A DNA stretch of 56,602 nt from Bacteroidota bacterium (GTDB taxonomy: Bacteria; Bacteroidota; Bacteroidia; Bacteroidales; FEN-979), in NCBI GenBank assembly GCA_026391775.1, contig JAPLDK010000004.1, positions 1 through 56,602 of the forward strand, written 5' to 3'. This document shows, piece after piece, positions 42,394 to 51,560 of the stretch. The position numbers and the translations under genes are program-made. Position 1 is the first letter of the stretch, and every line of letters starts with the position of its first letter. Below the pieces are notes generated by a model, which saw only the letters and a list, made by a program, of their open reading frames with translations, did not search any database and had not been told where the DNA came from.

Positions 42394-43584
42394 ATGAATT
42401 ACATCCTTTTCGATGACAGTATTGTCAGGACTAACCTACTTCCTTTAACATTTATGAGGCCAATCGCCGATATCCGTGTCGGCATCCTCACGATCAGGGA
42501 AAAATGGGAAATGCATCTGAATGCAAAGACTTCAACACTTACAGAATCGTATCTGTCAAAAAAGTTCAGGATTTTCAGGGAAGAAGAAAACATTTTAATC
42601 AATGCATCGGTTTGCCCCACCAGGGAAGTGGTTGAGGCAATATTGGGTCTCAAGCCTTACCAGACGGTTGTTTACCAGGATACTATTATTGCATTACATG
42701 TTAAGGCAGAAGATCTTGATAAATTGGGTGATGCTTCCTCCGACGGGATCGAGGAGATCAACATAGTGAATCCGCCTGTCAGGATCGGGCATACCTGGGA
42801 AGTGTTTTCCAAGAATGGGATTGCAATCCAGGAGGACTTTGAACTTCTGACCAGGAACAGGAAGTCTCAGAAACTGAGTTCTACCAATAACCTGATTGGC
42901 GACGGGAAAGTGTTTCTTGAAAAGGGTGCGAAGGTTGAATATGCCATTCTGAATACACAGGCAGGCCCAATCTATATCGGCAAGGATTCAGAGATCATGG
43001 AAGGAGCATTGATCCGTGGGCCGTTTGCGCTTTGTGAAGGGGCCCAGGTAAAGATGGCGGCAAAGATCTATGGACCTACTACGATCGGACCTTTTTCAAG
43101 GGTAGGAGGGGAAATCAACAATTCAGTACTGTTTGGTTACTCCAATAAAGCCCATGACGGGTTTCTCGGTCATTCCGTGATAGCAGAATGGTGCAACCTC
43201 GGAGCAGATACGAATACATCAAATCTGAAAAATACTTATGATACCGTAAGACTCTGGAGTTACGGAAAACAGACCTTTGTAAACACCAGCCAGCAATTCT
43301 GCGGACTGATAATGGGTGACCACTCCAAATGCGGAATAAATACAATGTTTAACACAGGTACGGTGGTTGGTGTCAATGCCAACATATTCGGTCCCGGATT
43401 CCAGAGAAATTTTATTCCATCCTTTACATGGGGCGGCACTGCCGGCTATACCAATTATGACCTGAAAAAAGCGATAGAGGTAGCTGAGCTGGTTTATGCC
43501 AGACGGCACCGTACACTCGATGAAGTGGAAAGAGAATTGCTGGCAAGTGTATACAACCTCACGCTTAAAAATAAATACTTATAG
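42394..43584 (+). CDS. GlmU-like putative sugar nucleotidyltransferase
   Basis: The 396-residue protein has an N-terminal nucleotidyltransferase-like part and, from about residue 170, left-handed beta-helix hexapeptide repeats (for example GKDSEIMEGALIRGPF and SRVGGEINNSVLFGYSNKAHDGFLG). The C-terminal half has the layout of the GlmU acyltransferase domain. The N-terminal LxGGxGTR-type signature of active nucleotidyltransferases is not visible (the start reads NYILFDDSIVRTNLLPLT), so activity may differ from GlmU. It belongs to a family conserved in Bacteroidota with proposed roles in envelope sugar metabolism. It lies between the rpmE2 terminator and lon. Confidence 0.8.
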   Translation: MNYILFDDSIVRTNLLPLTFMRPIADIRVGILTIREKWEMHLNAKTSTLTESYLSKKFRIFREEENILINASVCPTREVVEAILGLKPYQTVVYQDTIIALHVKAEDLDKLGDASSDGIEEINIVNPPVRIGHTWEVFSKNGIAIQEDFELLTRNRKSQKLSSTNNLIGDGKVFLEKGAKVEYAILNTQAGPIYIGKDSEIMEGALIRGPFALCEGAQVKMAAKIYGPTTIGPFSRVGGEINNSVLFGYSNKAHDGFLGHSVIAEWCNLGADTNTSNLKNTYDTVRLWSYGKQTFVNTSQQFCGLIMGDHSKCGINTMFNTGTVVGVNANIFGPGFQRNFIPSFTWGGTAGYTNYDLKKAIEVAELVYARRHRTLDEVERELLASVYNLTLKNKYL

Positions 43585-43623
43585 TTCGCTGATTTCTGGC
43601 ACGTAATTTGACAATTGATTTTG

Positions 43624-43642
43624 CCCGGTGAACCTAACCGGG
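43624..43642 (+). promoter_or_regulatory. Hairpin in the lon leader
   Basis: CCCGGT (43624-43629) pairs with ACCGGG (43637-43642). Immediately upstream, TGATTTTG (43616-43623) is a one-mismatch -7 box. If that box is used, the hairpin sits at the 5' end of the lon mRNA, where it could affect stability or translation. Confidence 0.4.
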
Positions 43643-43657
43643 TATATCTTTTTTTTT

Positions 43658-46117
43658 ATGGAAAGAAAACCTGAAACTATATTTCTTGATATGTCGGATA
43701 TGCTGGATCCGGAAACCGAATTTATCCCTTTGCTGTCGTCAGAGGATGAGGAGTTGATGAATAATGAGGATGTACCTGATGAACTTCCCATTCTGCCATT
43801 GCGAAATACAGTCTTGTTTCCGGGAGTTGTTATACCCATTACAGTCGGCAGGGACAAATCTATCCGTCTTATCCGCGAATATTATAAGTCGGGCAGGATA
43901 ATCGGTGTTGTCGGGCAAAAAGATGCAAATATTGAGGATCCTGAATTTTCCGACCTTAATACAGTCGGAACTGTTGCTTATATTATCAAACTTCTTCAAA
44001 TGCCCGACGGCAATACTACTGCCATCATTCAGGGGAAAAGAAGATTCCGTATGAAGTCCCTGCTTCAGACCGAACCTTATATTAAAGCAACTGTAGACCC
44101 CTTTGAAGTTACGGAGAAGGTAAACAAGGACGACAAGGAGTTCCAGGCCCTGATGTCCTCTATTAAGGACTTTGCCACCCAGATCGTGAATAAATCGCCA
44201 AATATCCCTTCAGAAGCCGCTTTTGCGATCAAAAATATTGAAAGTTCTTCATTTCTTGTGCATTTTATTTCTTCAAATCTTAGCATTGATGTGTCGGACA
44301 AGCAGAAACTGCTTGAAACAGTTGATCTTTCCGAACGGGCGCATCTTGTCCTAGGATACCTTACCAAAGAATTGCAGGTTACCGAATTAAAACAGCAGAT
44401 ACAGAACAAAGTTAAAACCGATCTAGACAAGCAGCAAAGGGATTATCTGCTGAATATGCAGCTTAAGACTATCCAGGAGGAACTTGGAGGGAGTCCGAAT
44501 GCTCAGGAAGTAAGTACTTTACGTGAACAAGCCAAGAATAAAAAGTGGTCAAAGGAGGTTGCTGAAATTTTTGAAAAGGAGGTTAATAAACTCCAGAGAA
44601 TGCATCCTGCAGCAGCTGAGTATTCAATTCAGGTCAACTATATTGAGACCCTTGTTCAGCTGCCATGGAATGAGTATACAGATGACAATCTGGATTTGAA
44701 TCATGCCAGGAAGGTGCTTGATGAGGATCATTTCGGACTTGAAAAGGTGAAGGAAAGGATCATCGAATTTCTTGCCATCATAAAGCTTAAAAAGGACCTT
44801 AAGTCTCCGATTCTCTGCCTTGTGGGCCCTCCGGGTGTCGGGAAGACCTCTCTCGGAAAGTCTATTGCAAGGGCCTTGGGAAGAAAATATATCCGGATGT
44901 CGCTGGGTGGGCTCAGGGATGAATCGGAACTCAGAGGGCACCGCAAGACCTATATTGGGGCTATGCCGGGCAGGATCATTCAGAGTATTAAAAAAGTAAA
45001 ATCTTCAAATCCGGTTTTTGTTCTGGACGAAATTGACAAAGTGGCAGGAATGAATTTCAGCGGGGATCCTCAGGCTGCCTTACTGGAGGTTCTGGACCCG
45101 GAACAGAACAGTACTTTTTATGATAATTTCCTTGAGGTGGAGTATGATTTGAGCAGAATCATGTTTGTGGCCACTGCGAATACTCTTGCTACCGTGCACC
45201 CGGCGCTCCGCGACAGGATGGAGGTTATTGAACTCCCGGGTTATCTGTTGGAAGAAAAACAGGAAATTGCTGTAAGACACCTGGTCCCGAAACAGCTCAG
45301 GGAGCATGGGATGAAAAAAACACAGCTCCTTTTCGGTCGTCCGGTCCTTCAACAGATCATTGAGGAATATACCCGCGAATCCGGTGTAAGGACACTTGAG
45401 AAAAACATTGCAAAGGTCATCAGGAATAAAGCCAGGGCCATTGTATCCAATGAAGAATACAATAAAAAGATAGGATCCGAAGACCTGAAGAAGATTCTGG
45501 GTGTTCCGGTATTCCAGGCCGAACGATATATCACAAATGAAATTGCCGGTGTTGTCACAGGGCTTGCATGGACTTCCGCCGGAGGTGAGATCCTTTTCGT
45601 GGAAGTAAGCCTGAGCCGGGGGAAGGGGGATCTCACGCTGACTGGAAATTTGGGAGATGTGATGAAAGAATCGGCCAGTATTGCGTTGGCTTATCTGAAA
45701 GCTCATTCTTCCGACTTTGACATTTCTTCGGATGTTTTTGGAAAATGGAATGTACATATTCACGTACCTGAAGGTGCAACACCCAAAGATGGCCCGTCGG
45801 CAGGGATAACAATTTTCACGGCACTGGCCTCAGCTTTTTCACAGAGGAAAGTCAGAGAAAGAATTGCAATGACCGGTGAGATCACGCTGAGAGGGAAAGT
45901 TCTTCCGGTCGGCGGGATTAAGGAAAAGATACTTGCCGCCAAACGTGCCAAGATCAAAGACATCATACTTTCAAAAGAGAATCGCAGGGATATAGAAGAC
46001 ATTAAAGCCGACTACATAGAAGGCCTCAACTTCAATTATATTGAAGAAATGAAAGAGGTGAATGAGGTAGCTTTAAGCCGGAGCCATGTAAAAATGCCGC
46101 TTGACCTCAATTATTGA
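43658..46117 (+). CDS. lon: ATP-dependent protease Lon
   Basis: Lon degrades misfolded and regulatory proteins. The protein has about 819 residues from the preferred ATG. It has an N-terminal substrate-binding LON domain (about 45-240), a helical region, the AAA+ domain with [11 protein letters not shown] (about 385), FVLDEIDKV and arginine motifs, and a C-terminal protease domain with the Ser of KDGPSAG and the Lys of GGIKEK as catalytic dyad. The longest frame starts at 43628, but that falls at the end of the leader hairpin and next to the -7 box; MERKPE at 43658 fits better. The convergent M1 peptidase gene ends 25 nt away. Confidence 0.97.
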   Translation: MERKPETIFLDMSDMLDPETEFIPLLSSEDEELMNNEDVPDELPILPLRNTVLFPGVVIPITVGRDKSIRLIREYYKSGRIIGVVGQKDANIEDPEFSDLNTVGTVAYIIKLLQMPDGNTTAIIQGKRRFRMKSLLQTEPYIKATVDPFEVTEKVNKDDKEFQALMSSIKDFATQIVNKSPNIPSEAAFAIKNIESSSFLVHFISSNLSIDVSDKQKLLETVDLSERAHLVLGYLTKELQVTELKQQIQNKVKTDLDKQQRDYLLNMQLKTIQEELGGSPNAQEVSTLREQAKNKKWSKEVAEIFEKEVNKLQRMHPAAAEYSIQVNYIETLVQLPWNEYTDDNLDLNHARKVLDEDHFGLEKVKERIIEFLAIIKLKKDLKSPILCLVGPPGVGKTSLGKSIARALGRKYIRMSLGGLRDESELRGHRKTYIGAMPGRIIQSIKKVKSSNPVFVLDEIDKVAGMNFSGDPQAALLEVLDPEQNSTFYDNFLEVEYDLSRIMFVATANTLATVHPALRDRMEVIELPGYLLEEKQEIAVRHLVPKQLREHGMKKTQLLFGRPVLQQIIEEYTRESGVRTLEKNIAKVIRNKARAIVSNEEYNKKIGSEDLKKILGVPVFQAERYITNEIAGVVTGLAWTSAGGEILFVEVSLSRGKGDLTLTGNLGDVMKESASIALAYLKAHSSDFDISSDVFGKWNVHIHVPEGATPKDGPSAGITIFTALASAFSQRKVRERIAMTGEITLRGKVLPVGGIKEKILAAKRAKIKDIILSKENRRDIEDIKADYIEGLNFNYIEEMKEVNEVALSRSHVKMPLDLNY

Positions 46118-46142
46118 TCCCAGCTGATTTTCTCACCGTACT

Positions 46143-48137
46143 TTATCGCCTGATAACCATTTTTCCGGACAAGGGTTTCCCATCAACCTTCAGAGTGTAA
46201 ACATATACTCCGGAAGGCAGTGAACTGAGATCTGCTTCAACTGACTGTGAACCTGAATTGAAATGTAAAATTCCGGTTTGCCATACCACAATGCCAAGGG
46301 TGTTTGAAATGCTTACACGGACTTCTGAGGCAGAAGGCAGAACAAAGGGAATGCTTGTTTTTGAATCTGCCGGATTCGGTAAGTTTTGACCCAGCACAAT
46401 ACCCGATCTGTCTTCGTTTTCAGGAATTCCAACGATGGTTCCACCCTGCTTCAGAACAATCTCATTACCCGGATCGAAAGTTAGTAAGGTTGGCTGTTTG
46501 CTGAAGAACATTTTAAAAAGCTGATTATTGCTGTCATTCATGACCTGGACCAGGGTATCGGAAGCATCTGAGAAACGCACCTTCAGCATTAAGGGCATTT
46601 TGAAGAAAGGAGCATTGGTTTGAGTCTGTTTTGCATTAAAATCAACCTGCCAGCTGCCGCCTCCAAGGTTCTTGATCTGATAAGTATTGGCATAAACCGG
46701 ATGGTTCGGGGTGTAGATCCATTCATTAAAAAACCAGTCATAGTTCTGGCCTGATAGGCTGTTGACAATCTGGTTGAAATTTGCTATTGTGGCCGATTTG
46801 TACTTGAAATTGGTGTCGGCGGCATAGGTCTGCATGACCTGGAAAAACAGTGAATCCCCAAGTACGTACCGGAGCTGGTGCAGGACGCATGCACCCTTGC
46901 AGTAGGTTATGCTCCAGTCAAAGAGGACATTTACCGAAGGGGTGTTTATTGCCCAGTCTGGATTTGATATGGCCCAACCGGCATTCCCTGAGAGATAAGA
47001 ACTTGCATAACCCAGTATTCCATTTAGATAAGCGGAATAACCGCCCGAACTTTCCTGCCAGAAAGATTCCGACCATGTTGCAAAGCCTTCATTTAACCAT
47101 ATGTCAGCCCAGGTAGCGCAGGTTATCATATCCCCCCACCACTGGTGGGCAAACTCATGGGCCATCAGACTGGTTCCCCAACAGTTGGGACAAAAGCTGG
47201 TAAGAGTCTGGTTTTCCATTCCACCCCAGGCAAACTGGTTGTTCAAAGTAGCAAAACCATTCTTTTCAAAGGGATGCTCACACCATTTCCTTGAATAATA
47301 GGTTGTCATCGAGTCAATCAGGTTTTCACAGGAATAAGGTGATTCTCCGGTATTGTAATAAAAACGTATTGGAACGCTGTCGGCCGGATTGGTGATTTTA
47401 TGGTAGTATACGATGTCCAGTTTGTAGTTGACTTTTGCGGTCATCACCATAAGATAAGTAGCGACATTATTTGCGCTGACCCAATGATATCGAATCGTAT
47501 CGGCAGAAATTGTCGAATCGGCAAGCCTCCCGTTTGAGCCAAGTTTAACGTTTAAAGGTACTTTCGCAGTGAGTTCCAGCAATGCTTTGTCTGAAGGTGA
47601 GTCATAGCAGGGGAACCAATGTCTTGCGCCTTCAGGTTCACAATCGGTGAACACAAACCCTCCAGAAACATAAAAAGCATTGTCGGCAACATTTTTATGC
47701 CTGTAATATATAAGGACCTCAGCGATTTCTCCCGGATTATAACTGTGGTCAAGGGTTATGGTAAGAAAATTTCCTATATATGTATAAGAAGCTACTGCAA
47801 GTCTCACTGAATCGATCAGCAGGGAAATATTGGCAGCATTGAGTTGTATGCTGTTGATCACACTGTCGGCCTTAAACTGTATTTTGACACTGGCTTTAAA
47901 GTCGCGTGTATAGGGTGAGGTAAAACAATGGTGGATATCCACGTTTATCGTGTATTTCAGAACATCATAGGCATGCGGGCCGGCCACGTTCGCCTGGGAA
48001 GGCAGGTAAGGAAGTTCCTGCATAGATGATTTTCTTTGAAAACAGCCGTATGCGCCTGAAGTTTTAGGGTCAAACTGTGCAAAAACTGTGGTAGCTGAGA
48101 TTACAAGCAGGAGGAAAGCAAGTGAAAGTCGTTTCAT
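46143..48137 (-). CDS. Secreted M1-family aminopeptidase with T9SS sorting domain
   Basis: The protein has 664 residues from the preferred start. A signal peptide (LSLAFLLLVISATTVFAQ) is followed by the M1 N-terminal beta domain and the catalytic domain with GGMENQ (exopeptidase motif), HEFAHQWWGD (HExxH zinc site) and NEGFATW (third zinc ligand). From about residue 580 comes a type IX secretion sorting domain (NLPNPADSKTSIPF through SGKMVIRR). It is thus exported to the cell surface or medium, where it removes N-terminal residues from peptides. The longer frame from 48305 has no signal peptide at its start and overlaps the divergent lipoprotein; a -7 box at 48194-48187 supports the ATG at 48137. 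Confidence 0.93.
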   Translation of the reverse strand: MKRLSLAFLLLVISATTVFAQFDPKTSGAYGCFQRKSSMQELPYLPSQANVAGPHAYDVLKYTINVDIHHCFTSPYTRDFKASVKIQFKADSVINSIQLNAANISLLIDSVRLAVASYTYIGNFLTITLDHSYNPGEIAEVLIYYRHKNVADNAFYVSGGFVFTDCEPEGARHWFPCYDSPSDKALLELTAKVPLNVKLGSNGRLADSTISADTIRYHWVSANNVATYLMVMTAKVNYKLDIVYYHKITNPADSVPIRFYYNTGESPYSCENLIDSMTTYYSRKWCEHPFEKNGFATLNNQFAWGGMENQTLTSFCPNCWGTSLMAHEFAHQWWGDMITCATWADIWLNEGFATWSESFWQESSGGYSAYLNGILGYASSYLSGNAGWAISNPDWAINTPSVNVLFDWSITYCKGACVLHQLRYVLGDSLFFQVMQTYAADTNFKYKSATIANFNQIVNSLSGQNYDWFFNEWIYTPNHPVYANTYQIKNLGGGSWQVDFNAKQTQTNAPFFKMPLMLKVRFSDASDTLVQVMNDSNNQLFKMFFSKQPTLLTFDPGNEIVLKQGGTIVGIPENEDRSGIVLGQNLPNPADSKTSIPFVLPSASEVRVSISNTLGIVVWQTGILHFNSGSQSVEADLSSLPSGVYVYTLKVDGKPLSGKMVIRR

Positions 48138-48186
48138 CGTATTATAAGATTTAAAAATGTTATGTGGATTTGGATTGATAATTACA

Positions 48187-48194
48187 CAAAAGTA
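48187..48194 (-). promoter_or_regulatory. -7 box of the M1 peptidase gene
   Basis: TACTTTTG on the minus strand matches TAnnTTTG. It lies about 50 nt upstream of the signal-peptide ATG at 48137. No -33 TTTG is visible. Confidence 0.45.
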
Positions 48195-48246
48195 TAAAAT
48201 ATCCTGAATATCCTTTGCTGACATGACCGGGGTAATGGATTTATAA

Positions 48247-48254
48247 TAAATTTG
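48247..48254 (+). promoter_or_regulatory. -7 box of the OppA-like lipoprotein gene
   Basis: TAAATTTG matches TAnnTTTG, 31 nt upstream of the ATG at 48286. Together with the box at 48187-48194 it marks a divergent promoter pair. No -33 TTTG is visible. Confidence 0.45.
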
Positions 48255-48285
48255 TCTGTTCACTTTAAATTGAACCGACATAGCA

Positions 48286-49941
48286 ATGATTGCAGTAAAC
48301 ATCAAATTGTTGGCCGGCTGCCTTGTTTTTTTCTCAGTTTATTTACTGATCTCCTGTTCAGGACCGGGTGTGGATGACCGGATAGGAAATGTTTTCAGGT
48401 ATAATGAGGCCGCCAATATAACCTCTCTGGATCCGGCGTATGCACGTGATCAGTCGGTAATCTGGCCGGTGAACCAGGTCTTTAACGGTCTTGTGCAGAT
48501 GGATGATAATCTGGAGATTATACCCTGCATTGCAGATTCATGGGAAATTCGTACCAACGGGCTTGAGTACAGGTTTCACCTGAGAAATGATGTGTACTTC
48601 CATAACGACCCTGTGTTTCATTCCAGGAATGGCAAGATTGTCAGGGCGGGTGATTTTATCTACAGTTTTAAGCGGATCCTTGATCCGGCTACAGCATCTT
48701 CAGGTGCATGGATATTTGACTATGTTGCACAGTCAGACTCTGTCCCTGCTTTCATTGCCCCTGATGACAGTACATTGGTCATTATGCTAAAAAAACCATT
48801 CCCCCCGTTTTTGTCCATGCTTGCAATGCCTTATGCCTCAGTGGTTCCGGAGGAAGCCGTGAAACGATATGGGGACGGGTTCCGAAGGCATCCGGTGGGA
48901 ACCGGGCCATTTATGTTCAAATACTGGAAAGAAGGGGTCAAGCTGGTACTGATAAAAAATCCTGCATATTTTGAAACGGACGGCAACAACAGACTTCCGT
49001 TTCTTGACGCTGTAAGTATCAGCTTTCTTTCCGACAAGCAGTCGGCTTTTCTGGAGTTTGTGACGGGCAGGCTTGATTTTCTTTCCGGTCTTGATCCTTC
49101 GTATAAAGATGAACTTCTCACAAAACAGGGCAGGCTTCAGCAAAAATATAAATCAACGATTGACGTGCTCACACAACCATACTTGAATACGGAATATCTT
49201 GGATTCCTTATGGATCAGGAAACTGTTGATGGAAAGCCAAATCCTCTTAGGGATAAAAGGGTAAGGCAGGCTATAAATCTTGCCTTTGACCGGAATAAAA
49301 TGATCACATATCTGCGGAATAATATAGGAAGCCCGGGAATTAACGGCATTATACCCAAAGGCCTCCCCTCATTCGATTCCTCTAAAATTTATTATACCTA
49401 TGATATTGAGAAGGCCAGACGACTGCTTTCTGAGGCCGGTTTCCCCGGGGGAAAGGGTATGCCTTCCGTAACCCTTGTTTCGACACCCGATTATCTTGAT
49501 TTCTGTAAACATATCCAGCAACAACTTGCCGAACTGGGTGTTGACATGAAGATCGAAATCAGTACGCCTGCAGCTATTAAGCAAATGAAGTCTGAGGCCA
49601 GGCTCCCTTTTTTCAGAGCCTCGTGGATTGCCGATTATCCTGATGCGGAAAATTATCTGCTGATGTTCCTGAGCCAGAACTTCTGCCCGCGAGGGCCAAA
49701 CTATACTCATTTTACCGGGAGTAATTTTGATAGTTTATATGACCTGGCCATGCACCAGGTTAACGATTCAATTCGCTATGGTATTTACAGGCATATGGAA
49801 CAGCTGGTCATGGATGAATCTCCGGTTGTTGTTCTGTATTATGACCAGGTGCTTAGGTTTGTAAGGAAAGGGATCACAGGCCTGGGGAGCAACCCTATGA
49901 ACATGCTTACACTGAAGCGGGTTAAGATCAATCACCGGTAG
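48286..49941 (+). CDS. Peptide ABC transporter substrate-binding lipoprotein (SBP family 5)
   Basis: The 551-residue lipoprotein has a lipobox LLISC at about residues 20-24, so it is membrane-anchored. The rest matches the DppA/OppA cluster: FRYNEAANITSLDPAYARDQ at the N-terminus, HLRNDVYFHNDPVF, RRHPVGTGPF and the C-terminal RQAINLAFDRNKMI region. It should bind oligopeptides for import. No permease or ATPase genes are adjacent, so it may serve a transporter encoded elsewhere. It is divergent from the secreted aminopeptidase, a plausible functional pair for peptide use. Its 3' end overlaps the MBL-fold gene by 14 nt. Confidence 0.88.
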   Translation: MIAVNIKLLAGCLVFFSVYLLISCSGPGVDDRIGNVFRYNEAANITSLDPAYARDQSVIWPVNQVFNGLVQMDDNLEIIPCIADSWEIRTNGLEYRFHLRNDVYFHNDPVFHSRNGKIVRAGDFIYSFKRILDPATASSGAWIFDYVAQSDSVPAFIAPDDSTLVIMLKKPFPPFLSMLAMPYASVVPEEAVKRYGDGFRRHPVGTGPFMFKYWKEGVKLVLIKNPAYFETDGNNRLPFLDAVSISFLSDKQSAFLEFVTGRLDFLSGLDPSYKDELLTKQGRLQQKYKSTIDVLTQPYLNTEYLGFLMDQETVDGKPNPLRDKRVRQAINLAFDRNKMITYLRNNIGSPGINGIIPKGLPSFDSSKIYYTYDIEKARRLLSEAGFPGGKGMPSVTLVSTPDYLDFCKHIQQQLAELGVDMKIEISTPAAIKQMKSEARLPFFRASWIADYPDAENYLLMFLSQNFCPRGPNYTHFTGSNFDSLYDLAMHQVNDSIRYGIYRHMEQLVMDESPVVVLYYDQVLRFVRKGITGLGSNPMNMLTLKRVKINHR

Positions 49942-50704
49942 TGAGCGAAAAGCCATCGTATGCAAGCTTTACATAATCCGGCAATAGCCTGGAAACTTCT
50001 CTGTAGGTTCCCATCTGGTGGCTGATATGTGTCAGAAACCCTTGCTCGGGTTGCAACTCCTCCATCAGAGCCAGGGCTTCCTCCAGGTTGAAATGGGAAT
50101 AATGCTTTTCTTTTCTCAGAGCATTCAGGACAATCACTTTTGAGCCTTTTATTTTTTCTTTTTCTGCGGATGAGATCCTGACGGCATCAGTGATATACGT
50201 GAAATCGTCAAACCTGAACCCGAAGACAAAATGTCGCTTATTGAAATGTGTTGCCCTGACCGGGATCACAGTATGGCCGGCAACCTGAAAAGGTCTGTTA
50301 ACAAGGTTATGCAGTACGATCTCAGGCACACCCGGATAAGGTTCCTTCTCAAAGGCATAGGAGTATTCTGATTTAATGATCTCCTGCACTTTTTTTTCGG
50401 CATAGACATCGACCGGTCTTTTTAAAATATAATTATATGCACGCACATCATCCAGTCCACCCAGGTGATCCTTATGGCCATGGGTTACAAGTATAGCGTC
50501 AATGCTGTTTACCTTGTTTAACAGCATCTGTTGCCGGAAGTCAGGGCCACAGTCCACAACTATCTTACGTTTGTTCCATTCGACAAGGATTGACGACCTG
50601 AGCCGCCGGTCACGCCGGTCCTGCGAACTGCAGACCCTGCATTGACATCCAATTACAGGCACGCCCTGTGATGTACCTGTTCCCAGGAATTTTACTTTCA
50701 ACAT
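49928..50704 (-). CDS. MBL-fold metallo-hydrolase (PhnP-like)
   Basis: The 258-residue protein starts with GTGTSQGVPVIGCQCRVC, the PhnP/lipoyl-octanoyl-like signature, in which the CxCxxC may bind a structural zinc. The metal-binding HGHKDHLGG (about 76-84) is complete, and a later His (THFNKRH) and HISHQMG supply further ligands. Relatives hydrolyse cyclic phosphodiesters; the substrate here is unknown. Its start codon overlaps the ispH stop by 1 nt (TGATG), so it is translated from the same mRNA. It is the last gene of the kinase-ispH operon. Confidence 0.87.
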   Translation of the reverse strand: MLKVKFLGTGTSQGVPVIGCQCRVCSSQDRRDRRLRSSILVEWNKRKIVVDCGPDFRQQMLLNKVNSIDAILVTHGHKDHLGGLDDVRAYNYILKRPVDVYAEKKVQEIIKSEYSYAFEKEPYPGVPEIVLHNLVNRPFQVAGHTVIPVRATHFNKRHFVFGFRFDDFTYITDAVRISSAEKEKIKGSKVIVLNALRKEKHYSHFNLEEALALMEELQPEQGFLTHISHQMGTYREVSRLLPDYVKLAYDGFSLTTGD

Positions 50705-51555
50705 CAGAGAGATAAAAGTTTTCTTTCAACGTTCTTCATAAGCCACATCGGAGTGGAAGTTGCACCGCATATTCCCACTGAATCCCCCGTCTCAAACCAG
50801 TGTTCAAAAATTTCATCCGGAGCGCTTACAAAATAGGTGTTAAGGTTTTCCTGCCTGCAGACATTGAAAAGAACACTTCCGTTTGATGACCGTTTACCTG
50901 CCACGAAAACGATCTTGCTAAACTTCCTGCTGAATTGCCTGAGACTGGGCTCACGGTGTGAAACCTGCCTGCAGATGGTATCCTTCACAGTCACCTCAAT
51001 GCCAGCCTCTTCAAGCTCTCTTACAATATCATAAAAACTTTCGATCGACATTGTGGTCTGGCTGTACAGGGTTATCTTCTTTGGCATCAACTTCAGGTTC
51101 AGGTCTTCAAAGTGGCCGAAGACTATGGCTTTATTCCCAATCTGCCCGTTCAGGCCTGTTACCTCGGGGTGGTTTGGTTTGCCGTAGAGATAGATAGTCT
51201 CACCTTTCTCATAGGATTCCCTGAACCTCTTCTGGAGCTTAAGGATAATAGGACAGGAAGCATCGATGATCCTGTTCCCATTCTTAAGAGCGACTTTATA
51301 ACTTTCCGGTGGCTCCCCGTGAGCCCGGAATAAAATGGTCTTTTTCTGGATAAAAGACAGGTCATCTTTGGAAATATTCACCATGCCCTGCATCTCCAGC
51401 CGCTTTACTTCCTCATCATTATGAACTATTTCCCCAAGACAAAATAATTCACCTGAGGCCAGGAGTTCCTTTTCCGCTTTCTCGATCGCTCCGACAACAC
51501 CGAAACAGAAACCCGACTTATCATCAATTTCAACATGAAGATTGAGCCTGCCCAT
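50704..51555 (-). CDS. ispH: 4-hydroxy-3-methylbut-2-enyl diphosphate reductase
   Basis: IspH makes IPP and DMAPP in the last step of the MEP isoprenoid pathway. The 283-residue protein keeps the three iron-sulfur cysteines: Cys17 in GFCFGV, the Cys in DASCPI (about 100) and the Cys in DTICRQ (about 196). FRAHGEPPE is the family HG motif that binds substrate phosphate. It lies 5 nt after the histidine kinase gene and directly before the MBL hydrolase gene. A metabolic gene inside a kinase operon gives no clear regulatory link from sequence. Confidence 0.95.
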   Translation of the reverse strand: MGRLNLHVEIDDKSGFCFGVVGAIEKAEKELLASGELFCLGEIVHNDEEVKRLEMQGMVNISKDDLSFIQKKTILFRAHGEPPESYKVALKNGNRIIDASCPIILKLQKRFRESYEKGETIYLYGKPNHPEVTGLNGQIGNKAIVFGHFEDLNLKLMPKKITLYSQTTMSIESFYDIVRELEEAGIEVTVKDTICRQVSHREPSLRQFSRKFSKIVFVAGKRSSNGSVLFNVCRQENLNTYFVSAPDEIFEHWFETGDSVGICGATSTPMWLMKNVERKLLSL

Positions 51556-51560
51556 AAAAT

